From contig NZ_FMAC01000010.1 in assembly GCF_900094555.1 (NCBI RefSeq), positions 62,001-126,000 on the forward strand: a DNA stretch of 64,000 nucleotides, in the 5' to 3' direction. Positions 49,093-58,542 of the stretch are shown here, piece by piece (within the stretch, counting starts at the first letter, position 1; the number at the start of each line of letters is the position of its first letter). The position numbers and the translations under genes are program-made. Origin of the DNA: Martinezella hainanensis. GTDB lineage: Bacteria; Pseudomonadota; Alphaproteobacteria; Rhizobiales; Rhizobiaceae. Under the pieces are notes generated by a model, which was not told the DNA's origin, ran no database searches, and saw nothing but the letters and a program-made list of their open reading frames with translations.

Positions 49093-50040
49093 TTACTCGG
49101 ACAGAACGAAGGGTGCCGTGTACTTGTCGACATTGTCCTTGGTGATCAGGATGCAATCGAAAAGCTGCTTTTCGCTGGAGGCACCGGTCTTGCCGGTCTT
49201 GATGAAGCTGTCGGCCTGCTTGACGGCTTCGGCCGAGAAGGTGGCAACCGGCTGCAGGACGGTATATTGCAGTTCACCGGCCTTGATGGCGGCAACAGCA
49301 TCCGGAGAACCGTCGAAGCCACCGACCTTGACGTTGGCAAGCTTGCCGGCTTCCTTGAGAGCGGCAATCGCGCCGAGCGCCATTTCGTCATTGCCGGAGA
49401 TCACGCCGATAATGTCAGGGTGAGCCTGCAGGATCGACTGCATTTTGTTGTGGCCCTGGGTGCGGTCCCAGTTGGCGACTTCCTTGGCAACCTTCTTCAG
49501 GTCGGGATACTGGGTGAGAACGGTTTCATAGCCATTCGACCGGGTGGCGGCGTTGTTGTCGGAGGGCGAGCCGAAGAGTTCGGCGTAATTGCCCTTGTCG
49601 CCAACGGCTTCCACCCACTGCTGTGCACCGATGGCCGCACCCTGGGCATTGTTGGAAACGAGCTGAGCCTTGGCAAGGCCTTCCTGGTTGATTTCAGCGT
49701 TGACGAGGAAGACCGGGATGCCAGCGGCAACAGCCTTCTTGACCGCGCCGACGGAGCCGTCGGCGTTCGCCGGATCGAGGATGATGGCGACCGACTTGTT
49801 GGTGATGGCCGTGTCGATCAGGTTGCTTTCGGTGTTGGTGTCGCCCTTATGCGCGCCGACTGTTGCCGTGTAGCCGAGCTTTTCGGCGGTCGCCTTGGCG
49901 ATGTTGCCTTCCGTCAGCCAATAGGGGTTGGACGGATCGTTGACGATGATCGTCATCTGGCCGGCGGCCCATGCGGCTCCAGTCAGAAGCGGTGCCACAG
50001 CAACTGCTGCCATGACGATGCGCAAACCTTTTTTGAACAT
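49093..50040 (-). CDS. eryG: Erythritol/polyol ABC transporter periplasmic binding protein (EryG-like)
   Basis: Class I (RbsB-type) binding protein of 315 residues with a Sec signal peptide ending in TGAAWAA. The N-terminal domain starts with MTIIVNDPSNPYWLTEGNIAKATAEKLGY, the hinge region includes GVISGNDEMALGAIAAL near residue 225, and the second domain has VKVGGFDGSPDAVAAIKAGEL. Located with an RbsC-type permease and an RbsA-type ATPase gene next to eryABCD, this is the layout of the R. leguminosarum erythritol importer. The gene name rests on that context. A neighbouring second kinase/dehydrogenase means that related polyols may also be carried. Confidence 0.87.
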   Translation of the reverse strand: MFKKGLRIVMAAVAVAPLLTGAAWAAGQMTIIVNDPSNPYWLTEGNIAKATAEKLGYTATVGAHKGDTNTESNLIDTAITNKSVAIILDPANADGSVGAVKKAVAAGIPVFLVNAEINQEGLAKAQLVSNNAQGAAIGAQQWVEAVGDKGNYAELFGSPSDNNAATRSNGYETVLTQYPDLKKVAKEVANWDRTQGHNKMQSILQAHPDIIGVISGNDEMALGAIAALKEAGKLANVKVGGFDGSPDAVAAIKAGELQYTVLQPVATFSAEAVKQADSFIKTGKTGASSEKQLFDCILITKDNVDKYTAPFVLSE

Positions 50041-50140
50041 TAGTCTCTCTCCCTTTTGATGAGCTCTGATGATGCCGGCGAACCGGCGGTCCTTTCTCCA
50101 ATCGGAATTTCACCGATCGGTGACAAGTTCTGGTGCGGCG

Positions 50141-51193
50141 TCAGCCGGATTTGGTCCGGCGTCCGTATTGGATGCTGTTCATGAGCACGGCGAGCACGAT
50201 GACCGCGCCGGTAAAGACCGTCTGCCAGTAGGCCGAAACACCGATGATGACGAGGCCGTCCGCCAGGAAGCCGATGACGAAGGCGCCAAGCATGGTGCCA
50301 CGCACAGTGCCGCGGCCACCCGTCAATGCGGCGCCGCCGATGACCACAGCGGCGATCGCCGTCAGCTCATAGCTGGTGCCGGCGTTCGGACCGGCCGAGG
50401 TCAGCTGCGAGGACAGGACGAGGCCGGCAATGGCAGCACAAATCCCCGACAGGACATAGACGGCGATTTTGACCTGCTTGACCGGAACGCCGGAAAGATC
50501 GGCTGCACGCTCGTTGCCGCCTGACGCGTAGAGCCAGCGGCCAAAGGCGGTGCGGCTGAGAACGAGGCCGCAGATGACCGCAAGCACAGCAAGGACGATG
50601 ACGCCGATCGGCACGCCGGCAAGACGGTTGAAGCCCAGCCAGTTGAAGCCGGTATTGCCGAGTTCCGGGCGGCCACCGAGATTGTTGTAGGTAAGCCCGT
50701 TGGTCATCAGCAAGGCGATACCGCGGGCAACATAGAGTACGCCGAGCGAGGCGACGAAGGCTGGAACGCGCAGATAGGCGACGAGCACGCCGTTGACCGC
50801 ACCGACGAGGCCACCGAGGATGCAAGTCAGTACCACGACGGCCCAGACCGGCGGATAAAGAATGACGCCAAAGCTCGACAGCGTGACGCCCTGCATCAGG
50901 AAGCCGGCGATACAGCCGGCAAGGCCGAGCGTCGAGCCGACGGATAGGTCGATGCCGCCATTCAAGATGACCAGCAGCATGCCGATAGCAAGAATGCCGA
51001 AGATCGCGACATGCGAGGCCATCGTCAGGAAGTTGCTGAGTGAGAAGTAATAGGGCGACAGGAAGGAGAAGACCGCGATGATGACGATCAGTGCGAAGAA
51101 GGCGCGCCCTTCCAGGATCAACCGCACGAGGCTGAAGTTTCGCCGCTGTCCGTTCGCAATTGGCTTTTTATCTGTGATGTTCGTGACTGACAT
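50141..51193 (-). CDS. eryF: Erythritol/polyol ABC transporter permease (EryF-like)
   Basis: RbsC-family inner-membrane permease of 350 residues with 8-10 hydrophobic segments. Conserved landmarks are LVILNGGIDLSVGSTLGLAGCIAG near residue 80 and GTSYELTAIAAVVIGGAALTGGRGTVRGTMLGA near residue 280. It is 22 bases downstream of the ATPase gene and 100 bases before the binding-protein gene. The symbol follows the eryEFG order known in Rhizobium. Confidence 0.9.
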   Translation of the reverse strand: MSVTNITDKKPIANGQRRNFSLVRLILEGRAFFALIVIIAVFSFLSPYYFSLSNFLTMASHVAIFGILAIGMLLVILNGGIDLSVGSTLGLAGCIAGFLMQGVTLSSFGVILYPPVWAVVVLTCILGGLVGAVNGVLVAYLRVPAFVASLGVLYVARGIALLMTNGLTYNNLGGRPELGNTGFNWLGFNRLAGVPIGVIVLAVLAVICGLVLSRTAFGRWLYASGGNERAADLSGVPVKQVKIAVYVLSGICAAIAGLVLSSQLTSAGPNAGTSYELTAIAAVVIGGAALTGGRGTVRGTMLGAFVIGFLADGLVIIGVSAYWQTVFTGAVIVLAVLMNSIQYGRRTKSG

Positions 51194-51215
51194 AATCAGT
51201 GCTCCATGAATGCGG

Positions 51216-52760
51216 CTAGTGCGCGACCACTGCTTCGCCCGAGGCGGCCATGATCTTCTCTTTGGTGACGTCCGGACCGAATTCGGCAGAGATCTTGCCG
51301 CGGTGCATGACGATGATGCGATGGGCGATGCTGAGGCATTCGGCGACTTCCGACGTCGAATAGATTACCGCCAGACCCTCCTTGGCGCGCTCGGCAAGCA
51401 GCTTGAAGACCTCCGCCTTCGCGCCGATGTCGATGCCGCGGCTCGGCTCGTCGAGCAGGATCACGCGAGGATCGGTTGCCAGCATCTTGCCGATGACGAC
51501 CTTCTGCTGGTTGCCGCCCGACAGCGAACCGATTGCCGCGTCGCCGCCATCGGTCTTGATATGGACTTTGCGGATGGAGTCGTTCACCAGCGTCCGCTCC
51601 CGGCCGCTCGAGGTGAAAAGACCCTTGGTAAAGGCGCCGATGCTGGCAAGCGAGAGGTTCGAGCCGACGGTCATCGTCTGAACAAGACCGTCGCGCTGGC
51701 GGTCTTCCGGCACCAGCACCAGCCCTTGCGCGATGCGGCCGGCAATGCTGAGGCCGCCGATATCTGTATCGCCGAGCAGGACGCGGCCGCCGCTCGACCG
51801 CAGTCGTCCCGCCACGCATTCGAGCAGCTCGGTACGCCCAGCACCCATCAGGCCGTAGATGCAGACGATCTCGCCGGCCCGAACCGCAAGCGACATGCGG
51901 TCGACGGCATTATAGGCAGCCCCCGACGGGCCTGGAACGGTGAGATTGTCGATCGTCAGCGCCGCGTCGCCGATTGTATGGCCGACCGGCGGGCTGCCGA
52001 GGTCGAAATTGTCGCCGACCATGTTGCGCACGATCCATTCGAGATCGATGTCCTTGCGTTCGGCATAGGCGGTCATGTTGCCGTCGCGCAGAACGACGGC
52101 GTGATGGGTGATCTGCAGCGCCTCTTCCAGGTGATGCGAGATATAGACGATCGATACGCCGCGGCTCGTCAAATCGCGAATGACCTTGAACAGAACCTCG
52201 ACTTCGCTGGCGCTCAGCGCCGAAGTCGGCTCATCCATGATAAGAATGCGCGAATTGACCGACAGCGCGCGAGCGATCTCGACGATCTGCTGCTGGCCGA
52301 GGCGGAGATCCTCGACCGGGGTAAGCGGATCGATATTTTCTTCTAATTCCTCCATCAGCGCACGGGTCTGGCGCTCTTCCTCGGCAAAGTCGACGACGCC
52401 GCTCTTCATGATCTCGCGACCCATGAAGATATTGTCGCGGACGCTCAAGTTCGGCGCCAGGCTCAATTCCTGGTGGATGATGGAGATGCCGCAGGCGCGA
52501 GCATGCGTGGAAGAGGCAAAGGAGATCGGGTCGCCATCGAGAATGATCTCGCCCGATGTCGGCTGGATGACGCCGGATAGGATCTTCATCAGCGTCGACT
52601 TGCCGGCGCCGTTCTCGCCAAAGAGCGTGGTGACTTCGCCGCGTCGAATATCGAAATTGACGCCCTTCAGCGCATGGACGCTGCCATAGGATTTGGCGAC
52701 GTTGCGGGCGGCGAGAACGACTTCGCCCGTGAGCGTGCCATTGTGCTGGACCTGGCTCAT
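51216..52760 (-). CDS. eryE: Erythritol/polyol ABC transporter ATPase, two nucleotide-binding domains (EryE-like)
   Basis: RbsA/MglA-type ATPase of 514 residues with two ABC domains. The first has Walker A GENGAGKST near residue 48, a signature-loop region LRLGQQQIVEIARAL and Walker B LIMDEPTSALS. The second has the degenerate A site GLMGAGRTE near 305, the signature LSGGNQQKVVIGKML near 405 and ILLDEPSRGIDIG. This asymmetry is normal for sugar importers. Its ATG overlaps the stop of the DUF2291 gene (ATGA), so the two are coupled. Confidence 0.92.
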   Translation of the reverse strand: MSQVQHNGTLTGEVVLAARNVAKSYGSVHALKGVNFDIRRGEVTTLFGENGAGKSTLMKILSGVIQPTSGEIILDGDPISFASSTHARACGISIIHQELSLAPNLSVRDNIFMGREIMKSGVVDFAEEERQTRALMEELEENIDPLTPVEDLRLGQQQIVEIARALSVNSRILIMDEPTSALSASEVEVLFKVIRDLTSRGVSIVYISHHLEEALQITHHAVVLRDGNMTAYAERKDIDLEWIVRNMVGDNFDLGSPPVGHTIGDAALTIDNLTVPGPSGAAYNAVDRMSLAVRAGEIVCIYGLMGAGRTELLECVAGRLRSSGGRVLLGDTDIGGLSIAGRIAQGLVLVPEDRQRDGLVQTMTVGSNLSLASIGAFTKGLFTSSGRERTLVNDSIRKVHIKTDGGDAAIGSLSGGNQQKVVIGKMLATDPRVILLDEPSRGIDIGAKAEVFKLLAERAKEGLAVIYSTSEVAECLSIAHRIIVMHRGKISAEFGPDVTKEKIMAASGEAVVAH

Positions 52761-53419
52761 TTCACATCGACCTTTACCGGGGTGACGAGCCAGTTCTTCG
52801 GATTGATAAGCTTGAAAACGCCAACGACCGTCGCCGTCTTGCCGGTCAGCTTCTCCGGGTCCAGGCCACCGAGGGTCGCCTTCTTCATCTCGTTGTTGAT
52901 CGCCGAGCCCGCGTCCTGATATTCGATCTGGTTAGTGAACTGGCCGAATTCAATCTTGCCTGTGGCGTCACGAAGATCGGTACCGTTGATCGCCGGACCC
53001 GTTTGGACGCGAACGGTGATGCCGTCAGGCATGCCGTCGACCTTGAACTCGTTGAGGTTGGCCTTGCGTTCGCCGAACGTGCCAGTGAGAGAGACGGGAA
53101 GAACGGGGCCGGTCGTGGTGGCGACGCCATACTTCACGCCGGCCGCCTTCTTGTCGGCGAGAACGGCAGTGGCGAGCGTCATCGCATCGACGGCGCGCTT
53201 TTCGACATCCGTCTGCACTTTCGGGAATTCCTCGACACCATAGGCCTCCGGCTGGAAACCCTGCTCGCGCACGTCGTGTGCCGAGCCGATCTTGACCACC
53301 TTGGTATCAGCGGCGATGGCGCCGATGACGATCAAAGCTGCGGCGATGCCTACGGCGATCTTGAGCTTGGAGCCTGTCGGCTTGGCGGTTGCGTATTGAG
53401 CTTGCGTATTCATGTTCAA
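52757..53419 (-). CDS. DUF2291 family membrane-anchored periplasmic protein
   Basis: Protein of 220 residues. One N-terminal transmembrane helix (IAVGIAAALIVIGAIAA, residues 20-37) is followed by a periplasmic domain with DVREQGFQPEAYGVEEFPKVQ near residue 50 and an OB-like C-terminal part with GKTATVVGVFKLINPKNWLVTPVKV. DUF2291 members are usually called lipoproteins, but no Cys suitable for lipidation is present here, so it should stay anchored by its helix. It is the first gene of the eryEFG unit, a position these genes often hold in rhizobial polyol transporter operons. Function unknown; an accessory role in uptake is inferred from its coupling to eryE. Confidence 0.82.
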   Translation of the reverse strand: MNMNTQAQYATAKPTGSKLKIAVGIAAALIVIGAIAADTKVVKIGSAHDVREQGFQPEAYGVEEFPKVQTDVEKRAVDAMTLATAVLADKKAAGVKYGVATTTGPVLPVSLTGTFGERKANLNEFKVDGMPDGITVRVQTGPAINGTDLRDATGKIEFGQFTNQIEYQDAGSAINNEMKKATLGGLDPEKLTGKTATVVGVFKLINPKNWLVTPVKVDVK

Positions 53420-53682
53420 ACGACCTTGGGCATGTCAGCCGGATTTCCTGATGGAGAATGGGAGAAAGTGCCGTGATCAGGCTTAACGGAAGCCCTGCTT
53501 TCGCGTTCGAACCATTGAGCGCTCCGCTTGGCTTCGGGCTGCGCCGTCACCGGAAAGGAAATTCAACATCGGGAGCCTCCTCAGCGTGCGGACGGCTGTC
53601 TCCTCCAGCGTCCATCTCGGGTTCACAATTGCCGCATCCATGCGACATTTGTGATATAAGTGTGTTAATTACTGCATTTCAT

Positions 53683-53690
53683 ATGTTATA
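53683..53690. promoter_or_regulatory. ATGTTATA element, transporter side of the ery control region
   Basis: An octamer identical to one upstream of eryA and one upstream of eryR. It is about 265 bases upstream of the DUF2291/eryEFG start in an AT-rich stretch (TTTCATATGTTATAAATC). A lone half site is weak evidence by itself; the recurrence at three ery promoters is the reason to list it. Confidence 0.35.
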
Positions 53691-54052
53691 AATCTTTGGG
53701 CATGTCAACTGTGATCTAGCAAGCCCTGCATTCGATCGGCCTCCATGCATCTCAGCACTTCCTGCCTTTTCACCTCCGAGACTTTTACTCCGCCGCCCTT
53801 GATTCGAAGTTCGAAGATCAATGTTGGTTCGACTCATTGGATATAAAGATATATCGATAATGTATTGATATAATTGACAATTATGAACGGGTCGCCTTCA
53901 GATTCCAGATGACTTCCCTGATTCCGTCTTGGGGATCTTGATTGTTGATCTGTGCTCCTCCAGGGCATTGCAGCAGCTATTCTTCACTGCTGCCCGTCAA
54001 CCAATCGCGCCCATTTTATATGAAAAAAATTACAAAGCCAGAAAAATATTAC

Positions 54053-54078
54053 TGTAACAACGATATGATTATGTTATA
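54053..54078. promoter_or_regulatory. TGTAACA-N12-TGTTATA inverted element upstream of eryA
   Basis: Half sites TGTAACA (54053-54059) and TGTTATA (54072-54078) face each other across 12 bases and may overlap the eryA core promoter. The extended words TGTAACAAC and ATGTTATA both recur upstream of eryR. A DeoR- or SorC-type repressor site is a reasonable guess. Confidence 0.45.
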
Positions 54079-54313
54079 AAGCCGCAAGCTGATTGATGGG
54101 TCGCGGCTATATGTCGGATCCGTTGCGTGGCTGGTGTCGGGTGCGCGCTGGCGCTTCGTTCGCGATCCTCCCTTTGGAATGGGGAGTATGATGGCGACGA
54201 TAGGTGCGGCCTGGCTTAGATTATGCCCTTGGCCGCGTGGGGAGGAATGAAAATGTTTGTGATCTTTGTCGATGTTGCAGTCGCAGGGTGCCGCATGGTG
54301 GAGCTGGCGCGCA

Positions 54314-55864
54314 ATGTCTAAGAGCGACGGGATCATCATCGGGATCGATGCGGGTACCTCGGTTTTGAAGGCGGTTGCCTTCGAATTATCCGGCAGGCAG
54401 ATTGCTTCCGCCTCGGCGCGCAATCGCTATGAGACGGGTGAAGACGGCTCTGTCACGCAGTCACTCGGCCAGACATGGTCGGACTGCGTCAGCGCATTGC
54501 GCGGGCTTGGCGAAAAGGTCGACAACCTTGCGGCCCGAACGGCAGCGATCGCCGTAACGGGGCAGGGCGACGGCACCTGGCTTGTCGGTTCCGGCAATGC
54601 TCCCGTCGACGACGCCTGGCTCTGGCTCGATGCCCGCGCCGCGTCGACGGTTACGCGTTTAAGTGCCACGGCTGGCAATCGCGCCCGTTTCGAGGCAACC
54701 GGCACCGGTCTCAATACCTGCCAGCAGGGTGCGCAGCTCGCCCATATGGATCGCTTCATGCCTGAGCTTCTCGATCGGGCAGAGACGGCACTTCATTGCA
54801 AGGACTGGCTCTATCTCAATTTGACGGGCATCCGCGCAACTGATCCGTCCGAGGCAAGCTTTACCTTCGGCAATTTCCGCAATCGCCAATATGATCCCGT
54901 TGTCATCGATGCGCTCGGCCTTCAGCGCCGGCGCTCGCTTCTGCCCGAGATCATGGACGGCACCGAGATCAGTCATCCTCTGACGGATGCTGCAGCCAAG
55001 GCCGCCGGCCTGCTTGCAGGGACGCCGGTCTGCCTGGGTTATGTCGATATGGTCATGACCGCGCTCGGCGCCGGCGTGCGCACCGGCGGCCAGAACGCCG
55101 CCTGCTCGACGATCGGATCGACGGGCGTGCATATGCGTGCCAAGGCGGTGCCCGATGTCCAGCTCAATGAAGAGGGAACGGGCTATGTCATTGCTTTGCC
55201 GATCCCGGGTATCGTCACGCAGGTCCAGACCAACATGGGCGCGACCATCAATATCGATTGGATTCTCAAGATTGCGGCCGATCTGATGTCTGCCGAGGGC
55301 AGCAAGGTTTCCTATTCCGACCTCATTCCGCGCATCGATGCCTGGTTTGCCGAAGCGCGTCCATCGAACCTTCTTTATCACCCTTATATTTCCGAGGCGG
55401 GCGAGCGCGGTCCCTTCGTCAATGCACATGCGCGTGCCGGTTTTACCGGGCTTTCGACGCGGCACGGCTTTGCTGACATGCTGAGGGCCGTGGTCGAAGG
55501 CCTCGGCATGGCAACGCGGGATTGCTACGCGGCCATGGGCGACATGCCTTCAGAACTACGCATCACCGGAGGGGCTGCCCGTTCGCGCGCGCTGCGGGGT
55601 TCGTTATCCGCAGCCGTCAAGGCGCCGGTGCGGATTTCGGATCGAGAAGAGGCGGGTGCCGCGGGTGTTGCGATGATGGCAGCCGTTGCGATCGGCGCTT
55701 ATCAGGACATGGATAGCTGCATAGCTGACTGGGTGACGCCGCTGCTGGGTGACGCCGAGGCGCCTGATCCGGCAAATGTCGAGCGCTATGACCGCCTGTT
55801 CGATGCCTACAAGGACGTGCGTCAGGCGATCGCGCCGGCCTGGGACAAGCTGGCCCAGCACTAG
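54314..55864 (+). CDS. eryA: Erythritol kinase
   Basis: FGGY-family kinase of 516 residues that phosphorylates erythritol to L-erythritol 4-phosphate. The ATG at 54314 is followed by the phosphate loop IIIGIDAGTSVLKAVAFE. The catalytic Asp is in CLGYVDMVMTALGAG near residue 250. The C-terminal FGGY region is RITGGAARSRALRGSLSAAVKAPV near residue 420. It is the first gene of eryABCD, with eryB 77 bases downstream. Gene order and content match the Brucella and Rhizobium erythritol loci. Confidence 0.94.
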   Translation: MSKSDGIIIGIDAGTSVLKAVAFELSGRQIASASARNRYETGEDGSVTQSLGQTWSDCVSALRGLGEKVDNLAARTAAIAVTGQGDGTWLVGSGNAPVDDAWLWLDARAASTVTRLSATAGNRARFEATGTGLNTCQQGAQLAHMDRFMPELLDRAETALHCKDWLYLNLTGIRATDPSEASFTFGNFRNRQYDPVVIDALGLQRRRSLLPEIMDGTEISHPLTDAAAKAAGLLAGTPVCLGYVDMVMTALGAGVRTGGQNAACSTIGSTGVHMRAKAVPDVQLNEEGTGYVIALPIPGIVTQVQTNMGATINIDWILKIAADLMSAEGSKVSYSDLIPRIDAWFAEARPSNLLYHPYISEAGERGPFVNAHARAGFTGLSTRHGFADMLRAVVEGLGMATRDCYAAMGDMPSELRITGGAARSRALRGSLSAAVKAPVRISDREEAGAAGVAMMAAVAIGAYQDMDSCIADWVTPLLGDAEAPDPANVERYDRLFDAYKDVRQAIAPAWDKLAQH

Positions 55865-55941
55865 CTGATACGGGGCCGGCTGGCGAGCGCGGCCCTTAAA
55901 GATTGAGTTGATGATGCCTCGGGCATCCCTAGGAGCATGAC

Positions 55942-57453
55942 ATGATGGAATCGGAAATCTTTGATCTTTTCGTGATCGGCGGAGGCATCAATGGTGCCGG
56001 CATTGCTCGTGATGCGGCCGGGCGTGGCCTTTCGGTAATGATGTGCGAGAAGGGCGACCTGGCGGAAGGAACGTCCTCGCGCTCCGGCAAGCTGGTGCAT
56101 GGCGGCCTGCGCTATCTCGAATATTATGAATTCCGCCTGGTGCGCGAAGCGCTGATCGAGCGCGAGGTGTTGTTGAACTCGGCAAGCCATATCATCTGGC
56201 CGATGCGTTTCGTGCTGCCGCACAGCCCCACGGACCGTCCTGCCTGGCTCGTGCGCCTCGGCCTCTTCCTCTACGATCATCTTGGCGGCCGCAAGAAGCT
56301 GCCGGGCACACGTTCGCTTGATCTCAATCGTGATCCGGAAGGGGCTCCCATCCTCGACCAATATTCGAAAGGCTTTGAATATTCCGACTGTTGGGTTGAT
56401 GACGCCCGGCTTGTCGTCCTCAATGCGCTCGATGCGTCTGCCAAGGGTGCGCAGATCCTGACGCGTACGACTTGCGTCAGCGCGCGACGCGATCAGGGCA
56501 ACTGGGTCGTTCAGATGCGCGACGAGCGTTCCGGTGACGTGCGCACCGTTCGCGCCCGTGTGCTGGTGAATGCAGCCGGCCCCTGGGTCAATGACATTAT
56601 CGGCCGTGTCGTCGGCTCGAATAGCCAGCGCAGCGTCCGGCTCGTCAAGGGCAGCCACATCATCGTGCCGAAATTCTGGGCCGGCCAGCAGGCCTATCTG
56701 GTTCAGAACCACGACAAGCGCGTGATCTTCATCAATCCCTATGAGGGCGACAAGGCGCTGATCGGGACAACCGACATTCCCTACGAAGGCAAGCCGGAAG
56801 AGGTGAAAGCCGACGAGAAGGAGATCGATTATCTGATCGCGGCCGTCAATCGCTACTTCAAGGAAAAGCTGCGCCGTTCCGACGTGCTCGAAAGCTTCTC
56901 CGGCGTCCGGCCGCTGTTCGACGATGGCAAGGGCAATCCTTCGGCAGTCACCCGCGACTACGTCTTTGATCTCGACGAGACCGGCGGTGCGCCGCTCCTA
57001 AGCGTCTTCGGCGGCAAGATCACGACGTTCCGCAAGCTTTCCGAGCACGCCATGCAGCGGCTTGCAAAATTCTTCCCGAAGATGGGCGGCGACTGGACGC
57101 GGGGTGCCGTTCTACCGGGCGGCGAGATTCCGAATGCCGATTATGTCGCCTTCGCCGATACGCTGCGAGCCGCCTATCCGTGGATGCCGCGCGATCTCGT
57201 CAACCACTATGGTCACCTCTATGGCGTCCGTACCAAGCAGATCGTCCGCAATGCCGCGTCCCTCGCTGAGCTCGGCCGGCATTTTGGCGGCAATCTCTAT
57301 GAAGCCGAAGTTCGCTATCTCGTCGCGTCCGAGTGGGCGCAGGCGGCCGAAGACGTGCTGATGCGCCGCACCAAGGAAGGTCTGCGCATGACGACTGAGC
57401 AGAAGGCGGCTTTCTCCGCCTGGTTCGATGCCGAGCTGGCGCTCGCCGCCTGA
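55942..57453 (+). CDS. eryB: Erythritol-4-phosphate dehydrogenase
   Basis: GlpD-family flavoprotein of 503 residues that oxidises L-erythritol 4-phosphate to L-3-tetrulose 4-phosphate. The FAD motif is FVIGGGINGAGIARDAAGRG near residues 10-29. GTSSRSGKLVHGGLRYLE near residue 42 and LVNAAGPWVNDIIGR near 210 are family signatures. The C-terminal FGGKITTFRKLSEHAM also fits. The electron acceptor is the respiratory chain (family knowledge). Between eryA and eryC in a compact operon. Confidence 0.94.
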   Translation: MMESEIFDLFVIGGGINGAGIARDAAGRGLSVMMCEKGDLAEGTSSRSGKLVHGGLRYLEYYEFRLVREALIEREVLLNSASHIIWPMRFVLPHSPTDRPAWLVRLGLFLYDHLGGRKKLPGTRSLDLNRDPEGAPILDQYSKGFEYSDCWVDDARLVVLNALDASAKGAQILTRTTCVSARRDQGNWVVQMRDERSGDVRTVRARVLVNAAGPWVNDIIGRVVGSNSQRSVRLVKGSHIIVPKFWAGQQAYLVQNHDKRVIFINPYEGDKALIGTTDIPYEGKPEEVKADEKEIDYLIAAVNRYFKEKLRRSDVLESFSGVRPLFDDGKGNPSAVTRDYVFDLDETGGAPLLSVFGGKITTFRKLSEHAMQRLAKFFPKMGGDWTRGAVLPGGEIPNADYVAFADTLRAAYPWMPRDLVNHYGHLYGVRTKQIVRNAASLAELGRHFGGNLYEAEVRYLVASEWAQAAEDVLMRRTKEGLRMTTEQKAAFSAWFDAELALAA

Positions 57454-57481
57454 ACCAAGAGACCTTTCCGGGAGACCGTAA

Positions 57482-58414
57482 ATGCCCCTGACGCTTTCAC
57501 TCAACACCAATCCGCTGGTGAACCGTTTTGCCGAGCCTTCCGATCTCATCGAAACGGTTGCGCGCGATCTACGCATCCGCGACCTGCAGCTGACGCATGA
57601 ATTCATCAATCCGAGCTGGCAGGCACCGACCATTCGCCGCCTGACGCGTGATATGCAGGCAGCACTGAGGCGGACGGGCGTTCGCGTGACGTCGGGCATG
57701 ACCGGTCCCTACGGTCGTCTCAACCATTTCGGTCATCCCGACAAGGATGTGCGACGCTATTATGTCGACTGGTTCAAGACTTTTGCCGATATCACCGCCG
57801 ATCTCGGCGGCCATTCCGTCGGCACGCAGTTCGCGATCTTCACCTACAAGGACTATGACGATCCGGCGCGACGTGAGGAGTTGATTGAGATCGCGATCGA
57901 TTGCTGGGGCGAGGTGGCGGAACACGCCCGGGGTGCCGGCCTCTCCTATATCTTCTGGGAGCCGATGAGCATCGGCCGCGAATTCGGCGAGACGATCGAG
58001 GCCTGCCTTTCCCTGCAGGACAGATTGACGACGGCGCCGTTCGCCATACCGATGTGGATGATGGCCGATATCGATCATGGCGACGTCACCTCGTCCAATC
58101 CCGACGATTTTGATCCCTATGCCTGGGCGCGTGCGGTCCCGAAAGTCTCGCCGATCATCCACATCAAGCAGAGCCTGATGGACAAGGGTGGACATCGTCC
58201 CTTCACGGCGGAATTCAACGCCAAGGGCCGTATCCAGCCGGAGCCGTTGCTGAAGGCTTTTGCCGAGGGCGGCGCCAGGGACAATGAAATCTGCCTGGAA
58301 CTCTCGTTTAAGGAGCGTGAGCCCAATGATCGCCAGGTCATCGCGCAGATTGCCGAAAGCATTGCCTTCTGGGCGCCTCATATCGACACGGGCGCTGGCG
58401 ACTTGCATATCTAA
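57482..58414 (+). CDS. eryC: Tetrulose/erythrulose-4-phosphate racemase-epimerase
   Basis: Sugar-phosphate isomerase/epimerase-like TIM-barrel protein of 310 residues. AP-endonuclease-2 family features include LTHEFINP near residue 38, a metal-site Glu in FWEPMSIGREFGE near 160, PMWMMADIDHGD near 183 and CLELSFKEREP near residue 276. In Brucella the homologous EryC converts L-erythrulose 4-phosphate to D-erythrulose 4-phosphate. It lies 28 bases after eryB with a good ribosome-binding site (GGGAGACC). Confidence 0.92.
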   Translation: MPLTLSLNTNPLVNRFAEPSDLIETVARDLRIRDLQLTHEFINPSWQAPTIRRLTRDMQAALRRTGVRVTSGMTGPYGRLNHFGHPDKDVRRYYVDWFKTFADITADLGGHSVGTQFAIFTYKDYDDPARREELIEIAIDCWGEVAEHARGAGLSYIFWEPMSIGREFGETIEACLSLQDRLTTAPFAIPMWMMADIDHGDVTSSNPDDFDPYAWARAVPKVSPIIHIKQSLMDKGGHRPFTAEFNAKGRIQPEPLLKAFAEGGARDNEICLELSFKEREPNDRQVIAQIAESIAFWAPHIDTGAGDLHI

Positions 58415-58542
58415 CCGCTGGAGTGGTCGAGTCCCGATTCCGCAGGCACCTTATTCTCCGAAGGGAGAGATTGCCGGAATCGGGAGTGTGCCGGAAAAGA
58501 CAGGCGAGGGATTATGCAAAAGGAAATGAAAGGGATCGGTCG

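Larger units (their letters stand above)
53420..54313. promoter_or_regulatory. Divergent control region between eryEFG and eryABCD
   Basis: 894 bases without a convincing gene. The middle and right parts are AT-rich. Two copies of ATGTTATA (53683-53690 and 54071-54078) lie upstream of the transporter and kinase operons respectively, and the second is paired with TGTAACAAC at 54053. An open frame continues upstream of eryA to 54266 but lacks a ribosome-binding site that favours it over the ATG at 54314. Confidence 0.6.
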
